Source: Methanomethylovorans sp041447285 (GTDB taxonomy: Archaea; Halobacteriota; Methanosarcinia; Methanosarcinales; Methanosarcinaceae). Taken from it: a stretch of 64,000 bases of DNA. The stretch is taken from the NCBI RefSeq assembly GCF_041447285.1, contig NZ_JBGMEB010000015.1:56021-120020 (forward strand), read 5' to 3'. Under the pieces are notes generated by a model. That model did not search any database and was not told where the DNA came from. It saw only the letters and a list, made by a program, of their open reading frames with translations. Positions 44,455-54,164 of this stretch are shown here, piece by piece (the stretch's first letter is position 1; each line of letters starts with the position of its first letter). Position numbers and translations under genes: made by a program.

Positions 44455-45324
44455 CTGGCAAAAAAATCAAAAGATAATGAATATCTGAAAGACAAAGGCT
44501 TTCTTTCTCAGAAACAGGATGATTACTTTTCCCTCCGTTTGCACGTTGTAGGAGGAAACCTGACATCTGGAAACCTCAGAGCCATCGCAGATGCAGCGGA
44601 CAAATATGGTAAGGGGTATGTCCATGTGACTTCAAGGCAAGGTATTGAGGTTCCTTTTGTACATAATGATAATACTGAAGCTATCAGTTCTTTAATGCGT
44701 GATGCAGCCATAGCTCCCGGATCATCTGGGAAAAAGATAAGGGCAGTTGTTGCTTGCCAGGGCAGCAGAGTATGTAAAAATGGTATTATAGACTGCCAGG
44801 ATATCTGTGAAAGAATAGATGAAATGTATTTCGGGCAGCCTGTTCCTTACAAATTCAAGATATCAGTAACGGGATGTCCTGCATCGTGCCTGAAAGTTCA
44901 AGAGAACGATTTTGGTATCATGGGAACTGTACAGCCGAAGTTTATCAAGGAAAATTGCGTTACATGCGGTTTATGCAAAAAGACCTGCAAGGTTAATGCC
45001 ATAGAGATTACCGATGGTGTGCTGGCCATTGATTCTGAAAAATGCATAATGTGCGGAGAATGCATCAGGGTCTGCAAAAAAGATGCCATGCTGATTGCAG
45101 AGGAAGGTTTTACTCTCTATATAGGTGGAAAGGTCGGTAGAAAACCACGCATGGGGATAAGGATCCTCAAAACAGTAAGTGAACCTGTAATGTTTGAAGT
45201 TCTTGAAAGGACCATTGCTTATTACCGGGAGAATGCTGTTGAGGGAGAAAGGATCATTGATGTGATAGATAGATGCGGTATTAATCACTTAGAGGAAGCA
45301 CTGCAATATTCGCTGGAAAAATGA
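44455..45324 (+). CDS. Sulfite/nitrite reductase-like protein with 2[4Fe-4S] ferredoxin domain (non-AUG start)
   Basis: About 289 residues. The first part is a small siroheme sulfite-reductase-like domain (R-L-H-V-V-G-G-N near residue 28; siroheme/Fe-S cysteines in C-Q-G-S-R-V-C and T-G-C-P-A-S-C). A bacterial-type ferredoxin insert follows (C-V-T-C-G-L-C-K-K-T-C and C-I-M-C-G-E-C-I-R-V-C). The layout matches the small Dsr-like proteins of methanogens, which reduce sulfite or an unknown substrate. Start: the frame is open from 44419 with no ATG, GTG or TTG until a TTG inside the conserved R-L-H-V-V-G-G core; AGGAG (44442-44446) is spaced 8 nt before CTG 44455. CTG (or a mutated ATG) is the best start. 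Confidence 0.83.
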   Translation: MAKKSKDNEYLKDKGFLSQKQDDYFSLRLHVVGGNLTSGNLRAIADAADKYGKGYVHVTSRQGIEVPFVHNDNTEAISSLMRDAAIAPGSSGKKIRAVVACQGSRVCKNGIIDCQDICERIDEMYFGQPVPYKFKISVTGCPASCLKVQENDFGIMGTVQPKFIKENCVTCGLCKKTCKVNAIEITDGVLAIDSEKCIMCGECIRVCKKDAMLIAEEGFTLYIGGKVGRKPRMGIRILKTVSEPVMFEVLERTIAYYRENAVEGERIIDVIDRCGINHLEEALQYSLEK

Positions 45325-45414
45325 ACATTTCAGTGTCATTCTTCCACAAATCCTTTATTCCCAGCACACCCCTTAATATAATAGCAAGTTCAAATTAAAT
45401 ACTAAGGGAGTTTC

Positions 45415-46131
45415 ATGTTAAGACAACGTTTTGTTCTGGATACCACTGCTCTTACTGACCTGCAGGCAAGGGAGGCGATGGGAGTAGATAGTTTATGTGA
45501 AGGCATGAAGAATATGTTGGAACTGATAGCAAGTGCAAGGCTTAAGCTTGGAATAAGTTGCTACGTACCCTTCCCTTCCGTATACAATGAGCTACACGAA
45601 TTTGCCAAGAATAATGTATGTGAAGCCGATGTCATAGCCAAGATAGATACATGGCTTGTGAAAAAAGCACCTGACAGATATAATGTAATGATCAATTCCC
45701 GTATCTTCCACGAATATGTGTCCTATATGCGGGAACGCATAAACAAAGGCATGGTAGTTGCAGAGGATGCTATCTGGGAAGGTTCCACTAAATGCCTTTT
45801 TATGTCTACAAAAGCAGAGAATGCACAGCAGATCGAGTTCGAAATAGAAAAGGGTGTTATCGGACCAATTATTGGAAAGTTCAGGAACAAGTACCGTTCA
45901 GCTTTGAGGTATGGTATTCTAGACAGTGCTCCAGATATCGATGTGCTCATACTTGCTAAGGAACTGGATGCAGCAGTAGTGGCAAGTGACTTCGGAATAC
46001 AGAAATGGGCTGAAGAGCTGGCAGTGCGTTTCGTTCCCGCTCATACGTTCCCGATGATATTGAAGGAATATCTTGCACATGTAGGCGCAATAGATCACCA
46101 GGTGAAAGACATCATTCAAGAAGATCTGTAG
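45415..46131 (+). CDS. RNA ligase partner protein (PIN-fold)
   Basis: 238 residues of the RNA ligase partner (MJ0950-like) family, a PIN-domain group encoded in archaea that have an ATP-dependent RNA ligase. Acidic PIN residues are visible in F-V-L-D-T-T-A near the N-terminus, E-L near 60 and V-V-A-S-D-F-G near 195. The ligase itself is not next door. The gene ends in TAG (46129-46131), the only clear UAG stop of a full-sized gene in this window; a TAA follows three codons later, so pyrrolysine readthrough would add almost nothing. Confidence 0.87.
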   Translation: MLRQRFVLDTTALTDLQAREAMGVDSLCEGMKNMLELIASARLKLGISCYVPFPSVYNELHEFAKNNVCEADVIAKIDTWLVKKAPDRYNVMINSRIFHEYVSYMRERINKGMVVAEDAIWEGSTKCLFMSTKAENAQQIEFEIEKGVIGPIIGKFRNKYRSALRYGILDSAPDIDVLILAKELDAAVVASDFGIQKWAEELAVRFVPAHTFPMILKEYLAHVGAIDHQVKDIIQEDL

Positions 46132-46156
46132 TTATTGTCATAACAATATAGAACAT

Positions 46157-47005
46157 TCATGTTCCAACTAGGAAAGCTATCAAGGCGGCAAACATTGCCA
46201 TTTTGAATAGCTTTGAAGATTTTGCAGGTTTCTTTTCTTTCAATATTGCAACAACTGCCATAAAAAAAAGCATATCTGCTACAAAAACAACTGCTAGATA
46301 GTGCATAGTCAATAGGGATTGCATATAAGGCAGTGGACTTGCAATCACGGCAATAAAACCAATTGTTGAGGCAACATAAGCGGCTTTTTCAGCTCCAATG
46401 CTGATGGCCAGAGTAGAGGCACCGTCCAGTTTGTCTCCTTCAATGTCTTCAATATCTTTGACTATTTCCCGGGCAATTGTAGCAAGAGTGGCAAGGAGGA
46501 ACAGTATTGATACTGCTTCAATACCTCCATTGGTGTAAAATACCGCTCCACCGAAAAGGAAAGTAGAACCAGTAAGGTATCCTACACTAAGATTCCCTAT
46601 GAGCACAGTGCGTTTGAGGGTTGCAGCGTAATAGACAAGGAGTAGGGAATTAAATAGGGCGATGACTCCACAGATCGTATTGATAAAGAATGCGATGACT
46701 GTTCCCGATGCAAAAAGTGAGATCGAAAAATAGAGGGCTTTTGACTTGCTGATCCTGCCGGAGGGAATTGGTCTTTCTGGCTTATTTATCCGGTCTATTT
46801 CAATATCATAATAGTCGTTTATAGCATTGCCTGCACCGGTTACCAGAAACACTACCAAAGCCACATATATTATCTCTTGCAGTGGAAAAGGTATTTGTCC
46901 TGCAGTACCACTAATAATGTTATATGCTATCAACACTCCAATGGCTGCGGAAAAAGCTGCCATGAGGCAGTTCCCATATCTGATCAACTGCAAATATGCA
47001 CGCAT
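46157..47005 (-). CDS. Digeranylgeranylglyceryl phosphate synthase (UbiA family)
   Basis: 282 residues from ATG 47005; an upstream in-frame ATG at 47038 would overlap nadA by 23 bp. Multiple transmembrane helices and the prenyl-diphosphate motif N-D-Y-Y-D-I-E-I-D near residue 55 mark a UbiA prenyltransferase; R-P-I-P-S-G follows. The second Asp-rich site is D-I-E-D-I-E-G-D near 185. In archaea this subgroup adds the second geranylgeranyl chain to GGGP, completing the ether lipid core. It follows nadA by about 10 bp. Confidence 0.9.
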   Translation of the reverse strand: MRAYLQLIRYGNCLMAAFSAAIGVLIAYNIISGTAGQIPFPLQEIIYVALVVFLVTGAGNAINDYYDIEIDRINKPERPIPSGRISKSKALYFSISLFASGTVIAFFINTICGVIALFNSLLLVYYAATLKRTVLIGNLSVGYLTGSTFLFGGAVFYTNGGIEAVSILFLLATLATIAREIVKDIEDIEGDKLDGASTLAISIGAEKAAYVASTIGFIAVIASPLPYMQSLLTMHYLAVVFVADMLFFMAVVAILKEKKPAKSSKLFKMAMFAALIAFLVGT

Positions 47006-47015
47006 GTAAAGCCTG

Positions 47016-47936
47016 TTATCTTTTTCTCTTGATCTCAAGCATTCTATCCAATGATTGCTTTGCCCGAACTCTTATGTCCTCTGGCACAGTGATCACATAT
47101 TTCATCTGTTCCAGCGAATCAGCTACTGCTTTGAGATCGATCATCTTCATGTCAGGACAAATCGTATAAGGTGATACTAAATAGAAATCTTTTGATGGAT
47201 TTTCTTTCTTGAGCCGGTGCAGGAGGCCGCCCTCGGTAGCTATTATAAATTCTGTGCTATCGGAATTCCTTACATAATTGACCATGCCAGTGGTACTGAA
47301 TATCTTATCAGCCATTTCGAGCACTTCGCGCCTACACTCCGGATGTGCAAGTATCTCTGCCATTGGATGCATGCTTTTAGCTTTCTGTATGTCTATTGGA
47401 AGGATTTGATTATGGGTGGGGCAGTATCCTATCCAGGGGATGATCTGTTTATCTGTGTTCCGTGCTACATAGTCTGCCAGATTCTTGTCAGGTGCAAAGA
47501 TCACTTTCTTCTCTTTCAAAGACTTCACAACTTCAATAGCATTAGCGGAAGTACAGCATATATCACACTCTGCTTTTATCTCAGCCGTTGTGTTTACATA
47601 ACATACAACCGCAGCATCTGGATGTTGTTGTTTGAGGTCACGCAGACCATCTACTCTTACCATATCAGCCATAGGGCACCTTGCATCTATTTCAGGAAGA
47701 AGCACGGTTTTATTAGGACTAAGCACAGCAGCGCTCTCTGCCATGAAATGTACTCCGCAGAATAATATCACATCTGCATCAAGCTGTACAGCTTTTTGGC
47801 TGAGCTCAAGTGAGTCTCCTAAAAAGTCAGCAATATCCAGAACCTCCCCACGTACGTAGTTGTGAGCAAGTATCACAGCATTTCGCTTCTTTTTGAGTTC
47901 AGCTATCTTTTCGATCAATTCCCTTGTATCCTGCAT
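47016..47936 (-). CDS. nadA: Quinolinate synthase
   Basis: 306 residues. The three cysteines that bind the [4Fe-4S] cluster sit in F-C-G-V-H-F, C-C-T-S-A-N and H-P-E-C-R-R. Other motifs are A-H-N-Y-V and W-I-G-Y-C-P-T-H. NadA condenses iminoaspartate with dihydroxyacetone phosphate to quinolinate in NAD synthesis. Upstream lies aspartate dehydrogenase, which supplies iminoaspartate, so the pair forms one pathway segment. nadC is not in the window. Confidence 0.95.
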   Translation of the reverse strand: MQDTRELIEKIAELKKKRNAVILAHNYVRGEVLDIADFLGDSLELSQKAVQLDADVILFCGVHFMAESAAVLSPNKTVLLPEIDARCPMADMVRVDGLRDLKQQHPDAAVVCYVNTTAEIKAECDICCTSANAIEVVKSLKEKKVIFAPDKNLADYVARNTDKQIIPWIGYCPTHNQILPIDIQKAKSMHPMAEILAHPECRREVLEMADKIFSTTGMVNYVRNSDSTEFIIATEGGLLHRLKKENPSKDFYLVSPYTICPDMKMIDLKAVADSLEQMKYVITVPEDIRVRAKQSLDRMLEIKRKR

Positions 47937-48042
47937 ACGATCACTGCATTGAGGTATTATTTTGATTTATATCTTGTCAAAGTAATCTATAATCACACCA
48001 TACGTTTTTAAAACGCACTATCAATTAACTGCTATTTCTTTT

Positions 48043-48858
48043 TCAGGTACCTACTTGCAGTGGATCTGTTATCTTTTTCAATGTTGCAATAGCAGAAAGT
48101 GGTGCTAAATAACTGCTTTTTGGATTCGTAGGTGAAGGCACGTTCTCAACCTTTGAGGTTAATTTGCCAAAGGCGCCCTCCACTGTAATCTCGTGTATAT
48201 TTCGGCTCAATGCGGGATTGGCTATGATTTTCACCTTTGTTTTTTCAAGACCTATCCCTGCCAGGCTTAGGGTGGCAGCTACATTCACATTTGCCGGGAA
48301 TCCTTTTACAGCCTCGCTCGCCTTGCCTTCAAAGATCACGGTCTTGCTTTTTATCTCGTCCAGCTTGATGTTATTCTGTACAATAAAGGGAGCACCTGCC
48401 AATCCTGCAGGAGGTTTCTGTGTTGTTAATGTTACCGAATAGATCTGCTCTGAAGCTGCTGATTTAAGCCCGTCGAGCCCTGCAATTGCACCTGAGGGTA
48501 AATATATTTTGCAGTTCCTTTCTTTTGCAATTCCATAAACAGTTTTGAAAAGCTTTTCATCAGCAAAAGCTCCCACGCTCATTATCATTACATTGCATCC
48601 GGCGTGTAAGGCAGCAGGTACTACCTCATAGACTGCTTCCTGAGAGGCGCATTCTACAAGCAGGTCTATATTTTGGACCATTTCTTCAATTTCCATTACC
48701 TTTGGCCGAAGATTGACCAGGGAGGTCTGAAGTCTTTCAACGTTTTCAGCGTTTCTATCATATATGGCGCAGAGTTCTGTTTCAATCTCGCCATTATCGA
48801 TCGCTTTACAGATGACAGTACCTATTGTTCCGCATCCGACAATTCCTATCTTCAGCAT
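48043..48858 (-). CDS. nadX: L-aspartate dehydrogenase
   Basis: 271 residues. The N-terminal Rossmann motif is I-G-I-V-G-C-G-T-I-G near residue 4, and the family segment S-G-A-I-A-G-L-D-G is near 120; F-P-A-N-V-N-V-A-A-T-L-S near 190 is typical of AspDH. The enzyme oxidises aspartate with NAD(P) to iminoaspartate, replacing the flavin-dependent NadB. It lies 106 bp upstream of nadA on the same strand. Confidence 0.93.
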   Translation of the reverse strand: MLKIGIVGCGTIGTVICKAIDNGEIETELCAIYDRNAENVERLQTSLVNLRPKVMEIEEMVQNIDLLVECASQEAVYEVVPAALHAGCNVMIMSVGAFADEKLFKTVYGIAKERNCKIYLPSGAIAGLDGLKSAASEQIYSVTLTTQKPPAGLAGAPFIVQNNIKLDEIKSKTVIFEGKASEAVKGFPANVNVAATLSLAGIGLEKTKVKIIANPALSRNIHEITVEGAFGKLTSKVENVPSPTNPKSSYLAPLSAIATLKKITDPLQVGT

Positions 48859-48977
48859 TATTGATTCCTTCAGGATATCTATTTAACCTGCAAAATGCAG
48901 TTTCTTTCAGTATGGTTATAAATGCATCCCAATACTAACTTTATACATAGATTGTAATAACCTAGTATAACTTTATT

Positions 48978-50311
48978 ATGTTCGGAGACACCACCTTGGA
49001 TGATAAATTCGAAAGTTGGAACGAACTGTTCGTTCCTGAGTCTAGAGAAAGACATCGCATATCCTTGCGGATGTTCCTTGAAGCCAATGAGTCCCACGCA
49101 ACAGCCAATGAGCTGCTGAATGAGGCCAGAAACGATAGGAAGAGCGATGCCTCGCCCGTAGAGTACATGTATGTCAGAAGACTTTCCAAGTATAAAAAAT
49201 ACTTGCTAAACCGTATTGGTAAAAAAACAGGCAAACCTCTCTCCCCGGGCACGGTACATACATATTTTTCCGATATGGTCGGTTTCTATGAGCATTTCGG
49301 TTTCACGGTGCCAGGGCCGCACGCAAGATCATCTATGAAGACACGGACTCAAAAGTAAAGACACATACTGGTGTGGCAGTTAATAAACAAACGATTACTG
49401 AAATGCTTGAGAAGGCAGATGTTCTTGAAAAAGCGTTGATACTTGCTCAGGTAAGTTCTGGTTTATCAAATGCTGATCTGGTTAATTTGCGGGTAGGTCA
49501 GTTCAAGAACGGCAGGCATCCCTCCGGCATAACTGTTCTGAAGGATTTGCGCAGACAAAAGACCAGGAACACTTCTCCTGTCAAGTTCATCACGTTCTTA
49601 TCCAAGGAAGCTACTGAGGCCATTGATGAGTACCTGAATTACAGAAACACTCCTCCAGTCCATAAAACACATAACTCCATGTTAAGCTATCATAAGCGCA
49701 AGGTGACTTCAGATAATAACTATTTGTTTGTTAAGAAGAAGATCGGAGAGCCAGTGCCAGGTGCCAGGGATAGTGATGCTTACAGGAAGCTATCAACGAC
49801 TTCTTTACTGGCCATGTACCGGAAATTACACCCTCCAACAGGAGATTCTTTTGATTGGAACGACGTGAGAGGGCATTTGTTACGTAAATATTTCAGTAAT
49901 GTCCTGACTCGTAGGGATGTACAGACGGATTATGCAGAAACAATGATGGGTCACAGCCTGGGCGGATCCAGGGATTTCTATCACTTGCCCGATATTGACA
50001 AGCTTATAGAGGCATATCTGAAGTGTGAAGCAGATTTCATTTTCACTAACAAGGAACTATTGGAAGAGGCAGATGCAAGGAACAGGGAAGAGATTGAGGG
50101 ACTAAAAGCGGATAATAAAGAACTGTTCGAACTAATGAAGAAATACAAACTAGATAATGAAATGACAAGTGAGAGCATACGACAGATGGGAATGGAATTC
50201 GAGGGTATGAAAACTCTGGTCGCTGCCTCCTCTTTGTATGAAAGTGCAAAAGCAGTAGGTAATGAAAAGCTTATGAAGCTGATTGAGGAGAAATTGAAGT
50301 CCCAATTATGA
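48978..50311 (+). pseudogene. Tyrosine recombinase (phage-type integrase), frameshifted
   Basis: The N-terminal SAM-like domain reads in one frame (48978-49358) and the catalytic domain in another (from about 49313, continuing to 50311). Reading backward from 49373, the second frame gives R-A-A-R-K-I-I-Y-E-D-T-D-S-K-V-K, a normal linker, so one base was gained or lost near 49310-49320. Catalytic features: H-L-L-R-K (HxxR box) near 49875, G-H-S-L-G and a candidate nucleophile Tyr in D-F-Y-H-L-P; the first arginine is replaced (S-S-G-L-S-N). The C-terminus is a coiled coil. A programmed frameshift cannot be excluded. The element it once mobilised is unknown; no tRNA or att repeat is adjacent. 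Confidence 0.75.
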
Positions 50312-52165
50312 GAAAGTGTAGATTCGGGGAAGTAGCATTACATACTTCTCCTCTCTTTACACATAATGCTCTTTTAATGTTGTTTATGAAGTATTCTTAA
50401 TTTCTATGATTATCGATACAAAGCTTCAAGTTCCGCAATTTTAGTTATCTTTTTCTATAGCCATATGTGTATTTTTGTTGTTCGATTCAGAAGAAAAAAC
50501 AATTCCAAAGGCTTGTATTCATTTCATGTTCGATTTGCTGGCCCATATTATATAGAAACAATTTGATCTACAAAAGACTTCTACAAACTAATGTTTCAAC
50601 TCAATTGCTTACTCTATTATGGAAACAAAAGTTGAAAAAACGTTTATAAAATATTCCTCGATATGTTTTCCGCAAACAAGTGAACTATCGTGTGCGAATA
50701 TTGCGCAACAAAAAGCTGATCAAATGAAAACATAAAACCAGATGGGAATTTGAATAACAAACGTTAGTTTGCATTAATGTTATTGTTTTGTTACTAAAAA
50801 CATTCATCTCATAGTAAGCTAATTCGATATGCAGCTCAGGCAATCTTCAAAATATTTCATATGAAGTCTTTGGTGAAGACTTCTGCCTTAAACCCACCAC
50901 ACATATCAACTTCACATTTTGTTGTCTCTATGCTTCTCTACCGCTGTCCAGACGGTCGTTAAAGGTAGAGGCGTACAGCTAATGTTACAGGTCTATTTTT
51001 CGATCTTGCTTTTTAAGGTACTCCCTCATGTCGCTCATATATATTGATCAACAAAGCTGATATTATTCCCGTGCTGAGCAGTCACTTATGATCAAATTCT
51101 ACAAACAGAGATTCATTAATACGTATCATTTGTATTACTCCCGTCAGAGGACAGCAGATCATAAATGGTCAGTTGATATTCGTTTGGGGAAAGCTTGGTT
51201 ATCTTGCATTTTGAAGAACAAAGACCAATTATATTTATGGACTCTGTGCATTTAATCTATTTTCTGCCGTGTTTGTTATTAATCCCAATTTCCAAAACCA
51301 TATTACTTTGATGTAATGAATCCCTATGAGTTTTAAGAAACAACTCCCACTTAGAAGGATAGATTAATTTTAGTGCTAAAGCATGCAGATTTTTTACTTA
51401 CACTACAAAGAAAAAATATCGGAAGGGTTTTTTGGAATGCTCTGTGGCCTATGCAAAGGCTTGCCTCTAGCAAGCCGACCTAGCAAGGGATGTATAGGTG
51501 TGTGAGTCGGGTTGGGACCATCACGATGTAATAAATTTAATAAAACGTAGATGGAAAAGATTCAAATAAGGTCTATATTTAGCTAGTTTTAGCAGTTACT
51601 ATACCTTCAGCAGCATTAGATGGTACTTATTAGGTACTAATAAAGTGCTTTCTCGATAAACTAAACAATAATTGCTCTTTATTTACCAAATCAAGGTGAG
51701 GAGCCATCTCATATTTTAGTAAACAACTATCAATTCAACATGAAATCGTTTCTTAAATTCGTAATGCACATATGAATTAGAGTTGTTGAAGAGCCAATTT
51801 CGAGGAACCAATAACCATTTGCCCGCCCACCTGGCACTAGAGCAACGATAAGAAGAAAAATCAGGAGTGTTTAGCAAGAAACAAGTTTCAAAGTCCTGTA
51901 TTTATCCATTTTTCTGCCATTGTACTATAAATTGCATTTTGCATGGTCGAATTTCAAAAAAGTAACTAATATCCACAAACAAAAGTTCGAGAGCTTCAAA
52001 AGGGTTATAGTTGCTCAATTCACCAGACATGACAAGAGTTCCTGTATTTTCATAGGAAAGCAAGTACAGAGGCTACAAAATCATTGAAAAGAACTTCCAT
52101 TATACAAAACTAGATCCTTGCATTTCCAGAGCCTATAAATAATACTAAACTAAATCATAATTAAT
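50312..52165. other. 1.85-kb AT-rich gene-free stretch beside the integrase
   Basis: No ORF here has a ribosome binding site and protein-like composition. Two structured spots stand out: CTCTACC/GGTAGAG around 21 bases (50936-50970), and a GC-rich patch at about 51440-51535 with a strong hairpin GGCTTGC/GCAAGCC (51458-51476) enclosed by CCTAT and ATAGG. The rest looks like decayed mobile DNA. Confidence 0.55.
51445..51500 (+). ncRNA. Candidate structured RNA in the gene-free stretch
   Basis: Within AT-rich DNA this patch is GC-rich and foldable: a perfect 7-bp hairpin (51458-51464 with 51470-51476) lies inside a weaker outer pairing of CCTAT (near 51449) with ATAGG (near 51494). No promoter or known RNA family is recognised, and the strand is not certain. 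Confidence 0.25.
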
Positions 52166-53593
52166 ATGTTCCGTAATTTCATTAATCGAACTCAAGAGCT
52201 TGAATATTTGAACAAGGAATACTGTTCTGGAAAATTCTCTTTCACGGTGATCTATGGTCGTCGGCGGGTTGGAAAGACAGAACTGATCCAGCATTTCGTA
52301 CAGGACAAGCCACATATCTATTTCCTGGCGGATATGAGGGGTACGCAGTCCAATGCTCTCAGGTTTAGGAAGAGAGCTTCAAACCTGTTCGATAATGTTG
52401 AGCCTGCTGCTAATACTTTTGATGAGATGTTTGAATATATCCGAAAGCAATGGAAAAACGATGAAAAGCTTGTCATAGTTATCGATGAGTTTTCTTATCT
52501 GACACAGGTAGATGAATCTATACCATCGGTGTTCCAGCTTATAGTTGATGAAATTCTAAAAGGTGGGCTTTTCCACCTGATACTCTGTGGTTCTTCAATT
52601 TCCATGATGGAAAAAACAACACTTGCTCATTCCAGTCCGTTGTATGGCAGGAGAACGGGCCAGATGCAAGTCGTGCCTCTGCTTTTACAGCATATGCAGG
52701 ATTTTTTCCCGGGTCTTGAAGCAGACGAGCTTATGCGGATATATGGAGCAACTGGTGGTATTCCATTTTATCTCAGGTTCTTTGACCCGGATAAAAGCTT
52801 TTACGAGAATGTGGAGCATGCAATATTCTCTAAAGAAGCTGTGCTCTATGCTGAAGGTGATTTTCTGCTTCGCGAGGAACTAAGGGAGCCTGCTACTTAT
52901 ATGAATATCCTCTATTCCATTTCCAAGGGTGCAACACGGGCAGGAGAAATTGCTGCAGGAGCATTTTTAGAAACCAAGGACCTATCTTATTATCTGGACA
53001 CTCTTATGAAACTTGGCTTTGTGAGGAAAGAACATCCAGTGGCAGAGAAGTTGTCTACCCGTAAGACCATTTATTCAATAGATGATCCTTTCTTACGCTT
53101 CTGGTTCCGATATGTACTGGTTCACAAGGATTCCATAGAGGCAGGTGATGCATCATCTGTTATAGAAGACCTTGATAGGAGCTATGACCGTTACCTGGGA
53201 GAGACTTTTGAGCAGGTGGGGAAAGAAATGCTCATGTATCTCAACTTGCAGGATAAGCTTCCATTCAGGTTCAAATCCATAGGCAGGCAATGGGGTAAGA
53301 TCCCTAATATTCCAAAAGGGAAAAACGACTATGAAATAGATATAGTGGCTCTTGACCAGGATTCAAAGAACATCCTTTTCTGCGAATGTAAATGGCAGAA
53401 GCAGAAAACAGATGCTGATGTTTATTTCAGCCTCAAGGAGAAAGCCAGCCATGTAAAATGGCTCCTAGAGAGGAACGAGCATTTTGCACTTATCAGCAGG
53501 TCAGGTTTCACGAAAAGAATGCATGAGATTGCCAGAGAGAAGAATGTTTTGTTGCTGACATTGGATGATTATCTTTCAGCTAGGGATGAATGA
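52166..53593 (+). CDS. Archaeal AAA-type ATPase with DUF234-like nuclease-fold C-terminus
   Basis: 475 residues. Walker A is Y-G-R-R-R-V-G-K-T-E near residue 31 and Walker B is V-I-D-E-F-S-Y near 110, as in the archaeal ATPase (COG1672) family. After a winged-helix-like middle, the C-terminus has D-Y-E-I-D-I-V-A and, about 15 residues later, C-E-C-K-W, the D...E-x-K arrangement of a PD-(D/E)xK nuclease, as in DUF234. Such proteins are widespread in archaea and often sit in mobile or defence regions; a nuclease-ATPase role in defence or toxin action is a reasonable but unproven guess. It lies alone between long gene-free stretches. Confidence 0.85.
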   Translation: MFRNFINRTQELEYLNKEYCSGKFSFTVIYGRRRVGKTELIQHFVQDKPHIYFLADMRGTQSNALRFRKRASNLFDNVEPAANTFDEMFEYIRKQWKNDEKLVIVIDEFSYLTQVDESIPSVFQLIVDEILKGGLFHLILCGSSISMMEKTTLAHSSPLYGRRTGQMQVVPLLLQHMQDFFPGLEADELMRIYGATGGIPFYLRFFDPDKSFYENVEHAIFSKEAVLYAEGDFLLREELREPATYMNILYSISKGATRAGEIAAGAFLETKDLSYYLDTLMKLGFVRKEHPVAEKLSTRKTIYSIDDPFLRFWFRYVLVHKDSIEAGDASSVIEDLDRSYDRYLGETFEQVGKEMLMYLNLQDKLPFRFKSIGRQWGKIPNIPKGKNDYEIDIVALDQDSKNILFCECKWQKQKTDADVYFSLKEKASHVKWLLERNEHFALISRSGFTKRMHEIAREKNVLLLTLDDYLSARDE

Positions 53594-53621
53594 GAATTCC
53601 CCACACATGTGGGGATGAACC
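53591..53621. repeat. Isolated type I-E-like CRISPR repeat
   Basis: Starting at the ATPase stop codon, the sequence contains ATTCCCC followed by a 7-bp palindromic stem (CCCCACA / TGTGGGG, 53599-53614) and GATGAACC. This is the layout of type I-E repeats (about 29 nt, stem then GATGAACCG or GATAAACCG). Only one copy is present; no second copy at repeat-plus-spacer distance and no cas genes were found. It may be a relic of an array or a chance hairpin near the end of the gene. Confidence 0.4.
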
Positions 53622-54164
53622 TTACTTCGTTCCTCTGCTACCAAAAGAGCAGTCAATGAACTTTTTCCCAACTCTATCAACATCAATCAAAATCATCAAC
53701 ACTTTTTGCCGTCTATATTAGGGTTTATTCATCTAATTCAATGATATTATCTCATTTTTGCTCCTTTACTCAATAACTTTATAATAAATTTAAATTACCA
53801 TAATCTTGGAATAGAGTTCCATGTGATCTACGTCCATCTATATAGTGTCTTTATAGCTCCTTATTTCCTTTGTGAAAATGCTTTAAGTTGATATGACTAG
53901 GTTAAGTCATGAATGAGACTATCACTCTGCCACTGGCATGTGTAGTTTTTATATGCTGGTTATCACGGTCATCTGTTTCAATTTCCCTATCTGGTTTGTT
54001 CCTATCATATTTACTTCCCTTTTTTCAATTTAATATACAGGCTCTGAAGTATCAGAGAATTTCAGGAGAAGATAGGTCTTGGATATAAATATCGAGGCGA
54101 TGAGCAGATTCTCGTGGTAGATCTTACAATTAAATTAGCAGACTGAAAAATGGTGGTGGATTCA
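53622..54164. other. AT-rich gene-free stretch upstream of the large surface protein
   Basis: No protein-like ORF. CTGCT/AGCAG around eight bases near 53636-53653 can form a small hairpin; the 3' end holds the promoter and GGTGG ribosome binding site of the next gene. Confidence 0.5.

Noticed and set aside
46129..46143. UAG readthrough at the end of the RNA ligase partner gene
   Set aside because: A TAA follows after three codons and the protein already has normal family length.
50467..50649. 60-codon ORF in the gene desert
   Set aside because: No ribosome binding site, low-complexity AT-rich sequence and no family features.
53591..53800. A real CRISPR array
   Set aside because: Only one repeat-like unit is present; no second copy at a repeat-plus-spacer distance.
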